Shown: positions 6,862 through 14,310 of the stretch, in pieces
Position numbering within the stretch: position 1 is the first letter of the stretch
Layout: the number at the start of each line of letters is the position of its first letter
NCBI GenBank assembly: GCA_004554205.1
Contig: SFNH01000039.1
Location: forward strand, 1 to 14,351
Length of the DNA stretch: 14,351 nt
Reading direction: 5' to 3'
Source of the DNA: Clostridium sp.
GTDB taxonomy: Bacteria > Bacillota > Clostridia > Lachnospirales > Lachnospiraceae
Notes under the pieces: model-generated
What the model saw: only the letters and a program-made list of their open reading frames with translations
Told to the model about the DNA's origin: nothing
The model's database searches: none
Program-made: the position numbers and the translations under genes

Positions 6862-6969
6862 TTAATATTTCTGTCTTATCAGTTCTTGCACCGCTTCCAC
6901 AGCCACCCACATCGCCTTTTCCGACCTGAATGTGGTACTGTTTTCCTCATTTTGCGGGTAATTAACCAT
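6862..6969 (-). CDS. Small ORF, 35 codons, between nupQ and deoD
   Basis: This ORF starts at ATG 6969, begins MVNYPQNEE, ends ELIRQKY and stops at TAA, 19 bp before deoD. A strong ribosome site (AAAGGAGAGG) lies about 6 nt before the ATG. deoD then has its own AGGAGG, so the small ORF has a dedicated initiation signal. The N-terminal half is polar. The C-terminal part (about 17-35) could form one amphipathic helix with Trp21 and several Val/Ala/Leu. There is no signal peptide and no cysteine. I do not recognise it. It could be a real small protein, a translation-coupling leader for deoD, or the remnant of a lost gene such as a cytidine deaminase, although no deaminase motif is seen. Confidence 0.5.
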   Translation of the reverse strand: MVNYPQNEENSTTFRSEKAMWVAVEAVQELIRQKY

Positions 6970-7016
6970 AATTTCCCTCTCCTTTACCAAGCCTTCTGAT
7001 ATGTACCCGCTTCACC

Positions 7017-7038
7017 AATTCCAGATATCTCCGGAATT
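7017..7038 (-). repeat. Inverted repeat overlapping the nupQ stop codon
   Basis: AATTCC (7017-7022) and GGAATT (7033-7038) are a perfect 6-bp inverted repeat. Including the inner AGATATCT it extends to 10 bp with a 2-nt bulge. It covers part of the nupQ stop codon. No U-run follows in the direction of transcription, so it is not an intrinsic terminator. It may be an RNA-stability hairpin or chance. Confidence 0.3.
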
Positions 7039-7957
7039 ACCTTGCACCCTTTTCATACGGCTGGCCGCTCGCCTTCGGCGCCGCCGAACGCCCTACAAAA
7101 AGGATCAGGATGATGATCGTGATAATGTAAGGAAGCATTGCCAGCATCTCCGAAGGGATCTCAAACCTTCCGCCTCCGAGGATGATCGTCAGGGCCTGCG
7201 CCGCTCCGAACAGGAGGCAGGCGCCATAGGCGCCGTGAGGCGTCCACTTGCCGAAGATCACTGCCGCCAGCGCGATAAAGCCCTGTCCGCTGATGGCAGT
7301 CGGCGTAAACTGCGGGATAATGGCAAGCGTCATCGAAGCCCCGCCAAAGCCCGCCAGGATACCGGATACGACCACGCACAGATAGCGGATCCTGTATACA
7401 TGGATTCCCATGGTGTCCGCCGCCGCCGGGTGCTCACCCACAGAGCGGATATGAAGGCCCCACTTTGTCTTGTACAAAAAGGCCCACATGAAGACCGCCA
7501 GGCAGAGCACGAGCACAACTGTCACATCCATGTTCATATTTTTCATCATACCCGTAAGCTGCGCGCTGTTGAACAGCTTCGGTATCTTATTGGTGACCGG
7601 CACCGTCTGGGTAGAGCCGTCAAACAGCAGACGGCAGAGGAACAGCGCAAGTCCCGGGCCGATCAGGTTGATGGCGATACCGGAGATCGTCTGATCCGCA
7701 CGGCAGGTAATCGAGGCAAACGCGTGCAGCAGCGCGATCGCGCCTCCCGCCGCACCCGCCGCGAAAAAGCCTAACCATGGACTGCCTGTGAAATATCCGA
7801 GCGCCGCGCCGGTGAACGCGCCTATCGTCATCATTCCCTCAAGTCCGAGGTTCGTCACTCCCGAACGCTCTGAGATCACGCCGCCCAGCGCCGCAAATGC
7901 CAACGGAGTGGAATACATCAGTGTAATGCCGACAAATAACAGAATATTATTTAGCAT
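7037..7957 (-). CDS. nupQ: Nucleoside ABC transporter permease, NupQ-like
   Basis: This 306-residue integral membrane permease belongs to the BMP-type branch of the BPD_transp_2 family (B. subtilis NupQ/YufQ type). Hydrophobic segments run through most of the protein, for example 5-27, 40-80, 92-111, 146-162 and about 200-295. Family landmarks are NLGLEGMM (36-43) and the cytoplasmic coupling loop RSVGEHPAAADTMGI (171-185), which contacts the ATPase. The ATG follows GGGAGGG, and the gene overlaps the end of nupP by 11 bp, so translation is coupled. It pairs with NupP as the second half of the translocation pore for nucleosides. Specificity for guanosine, adenosine, cytidine or deoxynucleosides cannot be read from sequence. 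Confidence 0.93.
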   Translation of the reverse strand: MLNNILLFVGITLMYSTPLAFAALGGVISERSGVTNLGLEGMMTIGAFTGAALGYFTGSPWLGFFAAGAAGGAIALLHAFASITCRADQTISGIAINLIGPGLALFLCRLLFDGSTQTVPVTNKIPKLFNSAQLTGMMKNMNMDVTVVLVLCLAVFMWAFLYKTKWGLHIRSVGEHPAAADTMGIHVYRIRYLCVVVSGILAGFGGASMTLAIIPQFTPTAISGQGFIALAAVIFGKWTPHGAYGACLLFGAAQALTIILGGGRFEIPSEMLAMLPYIITIIILILFVGRSAAPKASGQPYEKGAR

Positions 7958-9074
7958 GCTTTTTCCCTCCCTTTGAGAACTTTGTGAGCAGCATGGGAAT
8001 GCAGCGGGTCAGCGCGACGAAAAATACAATAACGCCGATAACAATATTGATGATCTCCGACGGCGCCCCGATTTCATACTGAAGCGACTGTCCGCCGTAG
8101 ATCAGGCCGCTGAACAAAAGCCCCGCAAAAATACAGCCGACCGGAGAGCTTCCCGCGATCAGGCAGACGCCGAGCGCGTTAAAGCCCGTGTTCTCAAACG
8201 CCGCCAGGGTCGCAATGCTGTGAGGCGAATTGCCCGTAATGTAGAGCGCCGCCGCCAGACCGCAGATACCGCCGGAGATGAGCATGGAGTGCAGAATATT
8301 TTTATTCACATCGATTCCCGCAAACTCCGCCGCAAAGCGGTTTGCTCCCACCGCCCGGAGCTCATAGCCCTTCGTCGTCTTGTAGAGCAGGAAAGAGATG
8401 AAAAACGCCAGCGCGATCGCGATCAGGATTCCCACATTTACGTCCGTTTTCAGAAGCGTGTCGCGCAGAAAATCATTTTTCAGGAGGAACTCCTTGCCCG
8501 CCTCCGTAGCCTTCCAGTTGCCGAGGATCATCGTGTAGCCGGACTTGTTGATCGGGTACGTTCCGATCGTGTTCGGCTTGTGGAAGCGCTCCAGGCTGCA
8601 GATGTAGTTTGAAAAGTAGAGGGCACACCAGTTGAACATGATACTCGTGATGACCTCGTGAATCCCGAATTTCGCTTTCAGGAATCCCACCATGCCGCCG
8701 AATACCGCTCCCGCTATCACCCCTGACAGCAGCACCAGCGGAATCTGGATGACCGGCGGGAAATCAAAGAGGACGCCGACCACCGTCGATGCGACGCAGC
8801 CCATGATAAACTGCCCTTCCGCGCCGATATTGAAAAGTCCCGTCTTGAATGCGAAGGCAACGCCGATCCCGCACAAGATCAGCGGAGTGCCCTTGATGAT
8901 GACGTTTGAGATATGCTTCGGACCGGAAAATACGCCTTTCACTAAAATGGCGAGCGACTGAACCGGCTGATACCCCGCGGCTGAGAGGATGATGCCCGCA
9001 ACCAGGAATCCGCACAATATAGCGATCAATGTCATCGTAAATGGTTTCTTTAATATTTTTTCCATCTTATCCAT
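7947..9074 (-). CDS. nupP: Nucleoside ABC transporter permease, NupP-like
   Basis: This 375-residue membrane permease is the larger pore subunit (B. subtilis NupP/YufP type). An N-terminal membrane segment (about 13-33) is followed by multiple hydrophobic segments. Landmarks are FNIGAEGQF (81-89) and the coupling loop LRAVGANRFAAEFAGI (239-254). A polar extracytoplasmic stretch lies at about 160-210, as in NupP relatives. The start at 9074 (MDKMEK) is preferred over a second ATG three codons later because GGAGG lies 8 nt upstream. The gene overlaps the ATPase gene by 8 bp and nupQ by 11 bp, so the three are translated as a coupled set. Confidence 0.93.
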   Translation of the reverse strand: MDKMEKILKKPFTMTLIAILCGFLVAGIILSAAGYQPVQSLAILVKGVFSGPKHISNVIIKGTPLILCGIGVAFAFKTGLFNIGAEGQFIMGCVASTVVGVLFDFPPVIQIPLVLLSGVIAGAVFGGMVGFLKAKFGIHEVITSIMFNWCALYFSNYICSLERFHKPNTIGTYPINKSGYTMILGNWKATEAGKEFLLKNDFLRDTLLKTDVNVGILIAIALAFFISFLLYKTTKGYELRAVGANRFAAEFAGIDVNKNILHSMLISGGICGLAAALYITGNSPHSIATLAAFENTGFNALGVCLIAGSSPVGCIFAGLLFSGLIYGGQSLQYEIGAPSEIINIVIGVIVFFVALTRCIPMLLTKFSKGGKKHAK

Positions 9075-10602
9075 GCTTCTTCCCTCCTGCCATCAGAAGA
9101 CCGATCGTATTCTCATCGACCGTTCCCTGCTCGAATGTACCCTGAATCTTTCCGTCGTAAATGACCGCTATGGTATCCGATACATTCATAACCTCGTCAA
9201 GCTCAAAAGAAACCAGAAGAACCGCTTTGCCCTTATCACGCTCACGGATCAACGTCTTGTGCACTGTCTCGATCGCGCCGACATCCAGTCCTCTTGTCGG
9301 CTGCACCGCGATCAGCAGCGCCGGATCCATCGCGATCTCCCTTCCGACGATCACCTTCTGCTGATTTCCTCCCGAGAGGCCGCCCGCCCGCTTCGGCGCG
9401 CAGTCCTCAGGCCGCACATCGTAGTCCCGGATCAGCTCATTCGTGAAATCCTCCATCTCCTTCTTATTCAGGATTCCCTTTTTGGAGAATGGCTCCTTCC
9501 TGTACTGCTCCAGGATCGCATTCTCGCTGACGGAGAAATCAAGCACCAGCCCACGCTTCTGCCGGTCCTCCGGGATCGTGCTGATACCGCTGTCGATGAC
9601 ATGGCGCGGCGATGTGTTCGCCACCTGCTTTCCATTAACCGTGATCGTGCCGGAAACCGCCGGGATCAGGTTATTCACCGCCTCGATCAGCTCCTTCTGT
9701 CCATTGCCGTCGATTCCGGCAATTCCCACGATCTCGCCTTTGCGAACCTGTAAGCTCAAGCCCTTGACCGCGTCCAGGTTCCTGTCGTTCTTCACGACAA
9801 GATCCTTGATGTCCAGAACGACCTCGCCGGGCTTTGCCGGCGTTTTGTCCACGACCAGCTTAACCTCATGGCCCACCATCATCGTCGCGAGCTCCTGTTC
9901 CGTCACATCCTTGACCGGAATCGTGTCAATATACTTTCCGCGCCGGATGATCGTGCAGGTGTCGGAGGATGCCTTGATCTCCTTGAGCTTATGTGTGATG
10001 ATGATGATCGCCTTGCCGTCCTTGACCAGATTGCGCATGATCACGAGCAGATCCTCGATCTCCTGCGGGGTGAGCACCGCGGTGGGCTCGTCCAGGATCA
10101 GAAGCTGCGCGCCCCGGTACAACGCTTTCAGGATCTCCACTCTCTGCTGCATTCCGACAGAGATGTCGCTGATCTTTGCATCCGGGTCAACCTCGAGGCC
10201 ATATTTTTCTATGATTTCCAGGATCTGCTTCCTCGCCCGCTTCATATCCACGATCCCCAGAGGTGAAGTCGGCTCATTTCCCAGAATAATGTTCTGTGTC
10301 ACTGTAAAATCTTCAACCAGCATAAAGTGCTGGTGTACCATACCAATCCCATGCCCAATCGCAACATTCGGATTCTTGATGTCTACCTTTTCCCCGTTGA
10401 TGAAAATCTCACCCTCATCAGCCTGATACAGACCGTAGAGAACATTCATCAAAGTGCTCTTTCCCGCCCCGTTCTCGCCGAGAAGGGAATGGATGCTGCC
10501 GTTTTTCACACGCAGCTCCATATCCTGTAAAGCGTAAAAAGATCCAAAGCGTTTTGTGATCCCACGCATTTCCACCGCGTACTCGCTGCTCGCCCCAGAC
10601 AT
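9067..10602 (-). CDS. nupO: Nucleoside ABC transporter ATPase with two fused nucleotide-binding domains
   Basis: This 511-residue ATPase drives nucleoside import and has two tandem ABC domains, like B. subtilis NupO and the sugar ATPases RbsA/MglA. Domain 1 is complete: Walker A GENGAGKST (42-50), signature SVGMQQ (148-153), Walker B LLILDEPT (167-174) and switch His204. Domain 2 is degenerate at its ATP site: GIDGNGQKEL replaces Walker A (296-305) and AVQPT replaces the Walker B DEPT (432-436), while signature LSGGNQQ (409-415) is kept. One hydrolysing and one silent site is typical of this family, so this is not decay. The ATG follows AAAGGAG at 8 nt. A 134-bp gap with a large hairpin separates it from the binding-protein gene, and it overlaps nupP by 8 bp. 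Confidence 0.95.
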   Translation of the reverse strand: MSGASSEYAVEMRGITKRFGSFYALQDMELRVKNGSIHSLLGENGAGKSTLMNVLYGLYQADEGEIFINGEKVDIKNPNVAIGHGIGMVHQHFMLVEDFTVTQNIILGNEPTSPLGIVDMKRARKQILEIIEKYGLEVDPDAKISDISVGMQQRVEILKALYRGAQLLILDEPTAVLTPQEIEDLLVIMRNLVKDGKAIIIITHKLKEIKASSDTCTIIRRGKYIDTIPVKDVTEQELATMMVGHEVKLVVDKTPAKPGEVVLDIKDLVVKNDRNLDAVKGLSLQVRKGEIVGIAGIDGNGQKELIEAVNNLIPAVSGTITVNGKQVANTSPRHVIDSGISTIPEDRQKRGLVLDFSVSENAILEQYRKEPFSKKGILNKKEMEDFTNELIRDYDVRPEDCAPKRAGGLSGGNQQKVIVGREIAMDPALLIAVQPTRGLDVGAIETVHKTLIRERDKGKAVLLVSFELDEVMNVSDTIAVIYDGKIQGTFEQGTVDENTIGLLMAGGKKHG

Positions 10603-10621
10603 ACTGTGCTCTCCTTTCTAC

Positions 10622-10708
10622 AAAAAACATCTCCCCGCACCGGCAGATGGTAAAGCAGGGTTGTCAAAAAACAATCAACCTATCCGCCGGTGAAGGAGAT
10701 GTTTTCAC
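10622..10708 (-). terminator. Large structured intercistronic hairpin, probable attenuating terminator
   Basis: In the transcript from the lipoprotein gene, AAAACATCTCC (10705 to 10695) pairs with GGAGATGTTTT (10634 to 10624). CACCGGC (10692 to 10686) pairs with GCCGGTG (10644 to 10638) across a small internal loop, which gives 18 bp in total. The apical part contains a second hairpin, GGTTG/CAACC, at 10680-10659. A U6 run is formed by the end of the 3' arm, as in an intrinsic terminator. Such structures after a binding-protein gene commonly lower downstream expression or protect the upstream mRNA. A regulated attenuator is possible but not shown. Confidence 0.65.
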
Positions 10709-10736
10709 TATAAGATTATCACGCCTTTGTTACCGA

Positions 10737-11846
10737 TTACTGGTTCGCACGGTACTGCTCATACTCCGTAGCGGAAGCAGGCACCTGGATCTCACCACTC
10801 TTGATCTTCTCAGCAATCTCCATCGTAGCCTCGTAAACGCCCTCCGGCATATTCTTGTGCTCCTCCGGAATGCCTACGCAGTCCTCGCTCAGACCAAACG
10901 TCAGGGTCTGTCCGCCGATCTGCTCGCCGTTCATCGCCTGAGTGGACACTTCCTTTACTGCCTTTCCAACCAGCTTAAGAGCAGAGGTAAGCACGTTGTC
11001 CGGTGCAAGGTAAGCCTGATCTCTGTCAACGCCGATCGCCCACTTGCCGGCTTCCTTTGCCGCCTCGATCACGCCGACTCCGCTTCCGCCTGCAGCATGG
11101 TAAACAACATCACAGCCATCGGAATACATCTTGCTCGCGATCGCCTTGCCCTTTGCCGCATCGCTGAAGCTCTCCGCATACTGCGCAGACACCTCGATCT
11201 CTTTTCCGAGCTCCTTTGCCGCATACTCTACGCCTGCCTTGTAGCCGTACTCAAACTGCTCCAGCAGACCGGAAGCGATTCCGCCCACATAGCCGACCTT
11301 GTTCGTCTGGGTTGTCTTTCCTGCCACATAGCCAACCATGAAGGAAGGCTCCTGTGCGCGGAACATAACGCCCGTTACATTGGCGGGAGTGTCCTCATAG
11401 GAATTGTCCACGATCGCGTACTGCTTATCCGGGTTGCTCTCAGCCGCCTCCAGAACCGCATCTGCGCACGCGTATCCAACGCCCCAGAGGAGCTGTGCGC
11501 CGCTGTCGCCAAGACGCTCCAGATTCGTCACGAAATCCGACGCCTGCTTGGACTCAATGTAGTTGACCTCCGCGCCCGTCTCCTCGCTTAAAGCCTGAAG
11601 ACCTTCCCATGCCGACTGGTTAAAGGACTGGTCATTGATTCCGCCCGTATCGGTGATCATCGCAACAGAGAAGTTCGCCTTAGCCTCTGTCTCAGCCGCG
11701 GGCGTCTCTGCCGCCACGGTCGTCTCCTCAGCCGCGGCCGTGGTCGTCTCCGCCTGCTGTGTAGTCTTCGTGTTTGAGCCTCCGCATGCCGCCAGCGACA
11801 TCACCATGGATGCCACAAGGCCCAGCGCCAACACTTTCTTTTTCAT
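10737..11846 (-). CDS. nupN: BMP-family nucleoside-binding lipoprotein
   Basis: This 369-residue substrate-binding lipoprotein belongs to the BMP (basic membrane protein, PnrA/Med-like) family, whose characterised members bind purine nucleosides. Residues 1-20 form a signal peptide with lipobox LAAC and Cys21 as the lipidated residue, so the mature protein is anchored outside the cell membrane. A low-complexity Thr/Ala/Glu linker (about 22-56) leads to a two-lobed binding domain starting at FSVAMITDTGGINDQSFNQ (58-76), a family hallmark. The start follows AAGGAGG at 8 nt. The gene sits 40 bp after yjjW and ahead of nupOPQ. A weak promoter-like pair (TTGTCT/TATCTT, 16-bp spacing, at 11894-11867 on the minus strand) could add local transcription. 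The following hairpin suggests it is expressed above the other transporter parts. Confidence 0.94.
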   Translation of the reverse strand: MKKKVLALGLVASMVMSLAACGGSNTKTTQQAETTTAAAEETTVAAETPAAETEAKANFSVAMITDTGGINDQSFNQSAWEGLQALSEETGAEVNYIESKQASDFVTNLERLGDSGAQLLWGVGYACADAVLEAAESNPDKQYAIVDNSYEDTPANVTGVMFRAQEPSFMVGYVAGKTTQTNKVGYVGGIASGLLEQFEYGYKAGVEYAAKELGKEIEVSAQYAESFSDAAKGKAIASKMYSDGCDVVYHAAGGSGVGVIEAAKEAGKWAIGVDRDQAYLAPDNVLTSALKLVGKAVKEVSTQAMNGEQIGGQTLTFGLSEDCVGIPEEHKNMPEGVYEATMEIAEKIKSGEIQVPASATEYEQYRANQ

Positions 11847-11886
11847 AATAGTATCCTCCTTGATTTAAGATATTTTCCGCATTATC

Positions 11887-12729
11887 TCAGACAATGCGTA
11901 TATGCGAAAAGCCATGGGATTTGGCTATTCGTTCCCATTGTTCCATCTGCTCATACGATGGAGTTTCCCGATCCTTCAGGTACGACTTGACACCGTGATT
12001 CCTGAACGCGATCAGCTTTAACGTGAATTCCGGCAGATGCTCGGGCACCGTCTCCGCGATGCCGCGGATAGTATCCTCCACATCGACCTCCGGCGGGAGG
12101 CAGACGATGCGTACCTCCTCAAGCTTTTGATTCTGTGCCAGATAGACAAGGTTTTTCTTCACGACGGTATTTGACCCGCCGGTCAGCCCGGAAAACTTTT
12201 CTCCGTCCCATGCCTTGACATCTAACATCACCTTGTCGCATCGTTTCATCAGCTCCGGGTACAGGGAGAGATCCACGCACCCATTGCTGTCAATAAAGCA
12301 GGTCAGCCCCGCGGTCTTTGCGAGTCCGAACAGCTCTGTCAGAAACTCAGGATGCAGGGTACATTCCCCGCCTGACACGGTGATTCCCCTGATAAACGGA
12401 ATGTTTTTCTTTATCTCCTCAAATACTTCCGCCGCCTCCATAAACCGGATTTTGGGGGAGGCGAATTCCGGGCAGGCGCGGATGCAGGAATCACACTGGA
12501 CGCATTTCTTTTCGTCCCAGAGAACCGCCGCACCGTTCGCACCGCCTAATGACAGCGCCTTTGCGGGACAGAGCGGGACGCACCGCCCGCAGCCGATACA
12601 CATACGCTGTGTCTCGGGATTGTGGCAGTAGGCACAGGCAATATTGCAGCCCTGCAAAAACACGGAGGTCCGGCTTCCGGGTCCGTCCACCACGCTTAAC
12701 GGAATGATCTTATTCACAGGCGCTTTCAC
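11887..12729 (-). CDS. yjjW: YjjW-type glycyl radical enzyme activase (radical SAM)
   Basis: This 280-residue radical-SAM activase installs the glycyl radical on its partner enzyme YjjI, using S-adenosylmethionine and a 4Fe-4S cluster. The radical-SAM motif CNIACAYC has Cys28, Cys32 and Cys35 (CX3CX2C). A ferredoxin-like insert brings two more 4Fe-4S motifs, Cys44/47/50/54 and Cys76/79/82/86, the usual sign of a glycyl-radical activase. SGGE (119-122) is the SAM-binding loop. The start is GTG and overlaps the yjjI stop codon (GTGA), with AGGAG 6 nt upstream, so the two are translationally coupled as expected for a dedicated activase. Assignment to the YjjW branch rests on the partner and overall resemblance. 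Confidence 0.93.
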   Translation of the reverse strand: MKAPVNKIIPLSVVDGPGSRTSVFLQGCNIACAYCHNPETQRMCIGCGRCVPLCPAKALSLGGANGAAVLWDEKKCVQCDSCIRACPEFASPKIRFMEAAEVFEEIKKNIPFIRGITVSGGECTLHPEFLTELFGLAKTAGLTCFIDSNGCVDLSLYPELMKRCDKVMLDVKAWDGEKFSGLTGGSNTVVKKNLVYLAQNQKLEEVRIVCLPPEVDVEDTIRGIAETVPEHLPEFTLKLIAFRNHGVKSYLKDRETPSYEQMEQWERIAKSHGFSHIRIV

Positions 12730-14222
12730 GAAGCGCTCCTGACCTTCCGGTTCTCCAGGTGCGCGTTGCGGTAATTCTCCGCGCCCAGATGAACGGTATT
12801 CTGCAGCACCGTCTCTCCCTTGTAATAGTGCTCCATATCGCTCCTCTTTACAAGGTAGCCCGTGATCCTGACCAGATCGCTGTCCGAAGCATAGAAGCTG
12901 ATGTACTTGTCTCCCAGTTCAAACGCGCCCTTCACGATGTCAAGCACCGCCGCCGGATTGTTCCGCCCGGTCGGGTCAAACGAGAAGATGTCCGAGCAGC
13001 CGGTCGGGAAGAATTTATGGAAGCGCGCACTGTGGCGCAGGTGGTCGAACATGCGCTCCGGCTCGTCTCCGACCGGTATCCTGACGCCGGAGGTCACTCC
13101 ATGATCGGAATCGATCCCGACCTGCGCGTGAAGCGCGAAATGCCCGCCAAACACTTCCGAGTACAGTGCATTGGAATGCGCCGCGTAATCTGAGATCACC
13201 GTCATGATCTCCTCCGCCAGGTCATCCGCCTCGGGGCTGTGCCCATATGTCTTGCTCTTGTCGTCCATCAGCATATTGGCGCACTCCGCCAGGCCGACGA
13301 CGCCGAACATCGCCAGGAACTTATTTTTGTCGATAAAGCCTTCCTTTACGAGGAATGAACTCTCAAAGAAGCCCGACTCCTCCACCAGGAAGCGGATCCG
13401 CTCGTTCATGTAGTCTCCCATATGCTTTAAGCAGTCGGGAAGAAGCTCCTTCAAAAACTGTTCCCTGCTCTCCGCCTCCTCTGCGAGCTTCGGAAGCACG
13501 ATCCTCGTCAGCGTGTAGGAGCCGCCGCCGATCGGGAGGATATTGTAGCAGCTTGAAACGCCGTAATCCTCATATGTATCCTTGTGCAGCTTGTGATTGC
13601 AGATCGCGGGATTCGCGCAGTAAAGCGAGGTGTACAGTGCCAGCTCCGCGTAGGAATCCGGCGTGATATCCGGGTCGTACTTCAAAGTCAGGTTCGGGAC
13701 TGCGTTCTGCAGATCCTTCTCCAGCTTTAAGATGATCTTTCCGGCCCTCGTCTCCTCCGGCCCTAAGTTTCCATGGCAGAAGCTGTCCGTGATGGTTCTG
13801 TCGAGATAGATCAGAAACAGCCTGATCTTCTTCTCCGCTTCCTCATCTGAAACTCCGTCCAGAAACGGCTCGATCAGTCTGTCCAGATTCCCCAAAAATA
13901 CCGGGAACGTCGTGATCGACGGAACGTGCCTGTAAAATATCGTCAGAAAAGTGAGCAGCTCATCCAGATCCTTCGGCGGGTCGAGACGCAGAAACTCGCA
14001 GCCCTGACGAACCGCCTTCTCATAGTCCGGCATGATGTATCTCGGGCGGTACGGCGCCTGACCCTCATTCAGGTTGCAGATCGCGCCTGTCTCCATATAG
14101 TGCTTTGTGCGCTCCGGTACCGCGAGTACATCAAGAGTATCCTCTGCCGCATGCGCCAAAGCGGCGACCTTTTGCTCGTAAGTCAATGATCTTGATTTTA
14201 CAATGTCCAGTGTCGGATTCAT
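12726..14222 (-). CDS. yjjI: YjjI-family glycyl radical enzyme, reaction unknown
   Basis: This 498-residue glycyl radical enzyme is of the YjjI (DUF3029) family; E. coli YjjI is of similar size. The glycyl radical site is Gly455 in VRITGYLV (451-458), 43 residues from the C-terminus. The likely thiyl-radical cysteine is Cys225 in GVSSCYN (221-227), followed by GGGSYTLTRIVLPKLA. The residue two after the cysteine is Asn, not the Glu of the glycyl radical dehydratases (CxE), and there is no double Cys as in pyruvate formate-lyase. The C-terminal GYL...KGE...VHLG pattern recalls class III ribonucleotide reductase, but the N-terminal ATP cone and C-terminal zinc CxxC pairs of that enzyme are absent. 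It is the first gene of the nucleoside run, with its own promoter and a GGGGAAGG ribosome site. Substrate unknown; oxygen-sensitive activity is expected. Confidence 0.92.
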   Translation of the reverse strand: MNPTLDIVKSRSLTYEQKVAALAHAAEDTLDVLAVPERTKHYMETGAICNLNEGQAPYRPRYIMPDYEKAVRQGCEFLRLDPPKDLDELLTFLTIFYRHVPSITTFPVFLGNLDRLIEPFLDGVSDEEAEKKIRLFLIYLDRTITDSFCHGNLGPEETRAGKIILKLEKDLQNAVPNLTLKYDPDITPDSYAELALYTSLYCANPAICNHKLHKDTYEDYGVSSCYNILPIGGGSYTLTRIVLPKLAEEAESREQFLKELLPDCLKHMGDYMNERIRFLVEESGFFESSFLVKEGFIDKNKFLAMFGVVGLAECANMLMDDKSKTYGHSPEADDLAEEIMTVISDYAAHSNALYSEVFGGHFALHAQVGIDSDHGVTSGVRIPVGDEPERMFDHLRHSARFHKFFPTGCSDIFSFDPTGRNNPAAVLDIVKGAFELGDKYISFYASDSDLVRITGYLVKRSDMEHYYKGETVLQNTVHLGAENYRNAHLENRKVRSAS

Positions 14223-14281
14223 AGCCCTTCCCCTTTCTTAAAATTATATTATCTGACATTTTCCCTTTAACTCTTTTTTTT

Positions 14282-14310
14282 ATTTTACCTATTTTTATAA
14301 ATTTCGTCAA
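14282..14310 (-). promoter_or_regulatory. Promoter of the yjjI-yjjW-nucleoside operon
   Basis: On the minus strand TTGACG (14310-14305) and TAAAAT (14287-14282) are separated by exactly 17 bp of AT-rich DNA, a good sigma-A-type promoter. The predicted leader is about 50 nt. Upstream, TTGTA occurs twice (minus strand, 14341-14337 and 14330-14326), 11 bp or one helical turn apart. That could be an activator site but may be chance. No promoter as good is seen at any other gap of the run. Confidence 0.68.

Noticed and set aside
9305..9340. Loss of Walker A and Walker B residues in the second domain of NupO as possible gene decay
   Set aside because: A degenerate second ATP site with AVQPT or similar is the normal state in this nucleoside/sugar ATPase family, and the frame is intact.
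9443..10426. Long plus-strand open frame (327 codons) opposite nupO
   Set aside because: It lies wholly antisense to an unmistakable ABC ATPase, has no ribosome site or recognisable domain, and its Ser/Ile/Arg-rich composition is that of a shadow frame.
10647..11591. Long plus-strand open frame (314 codons) opposite the BMP lipoprotein gene
   Set aside because: It is antisense to a gene with signal peptide, lipobox and family motifs, has Leu/Arg/His-rich shadow composition and shows no start signals.
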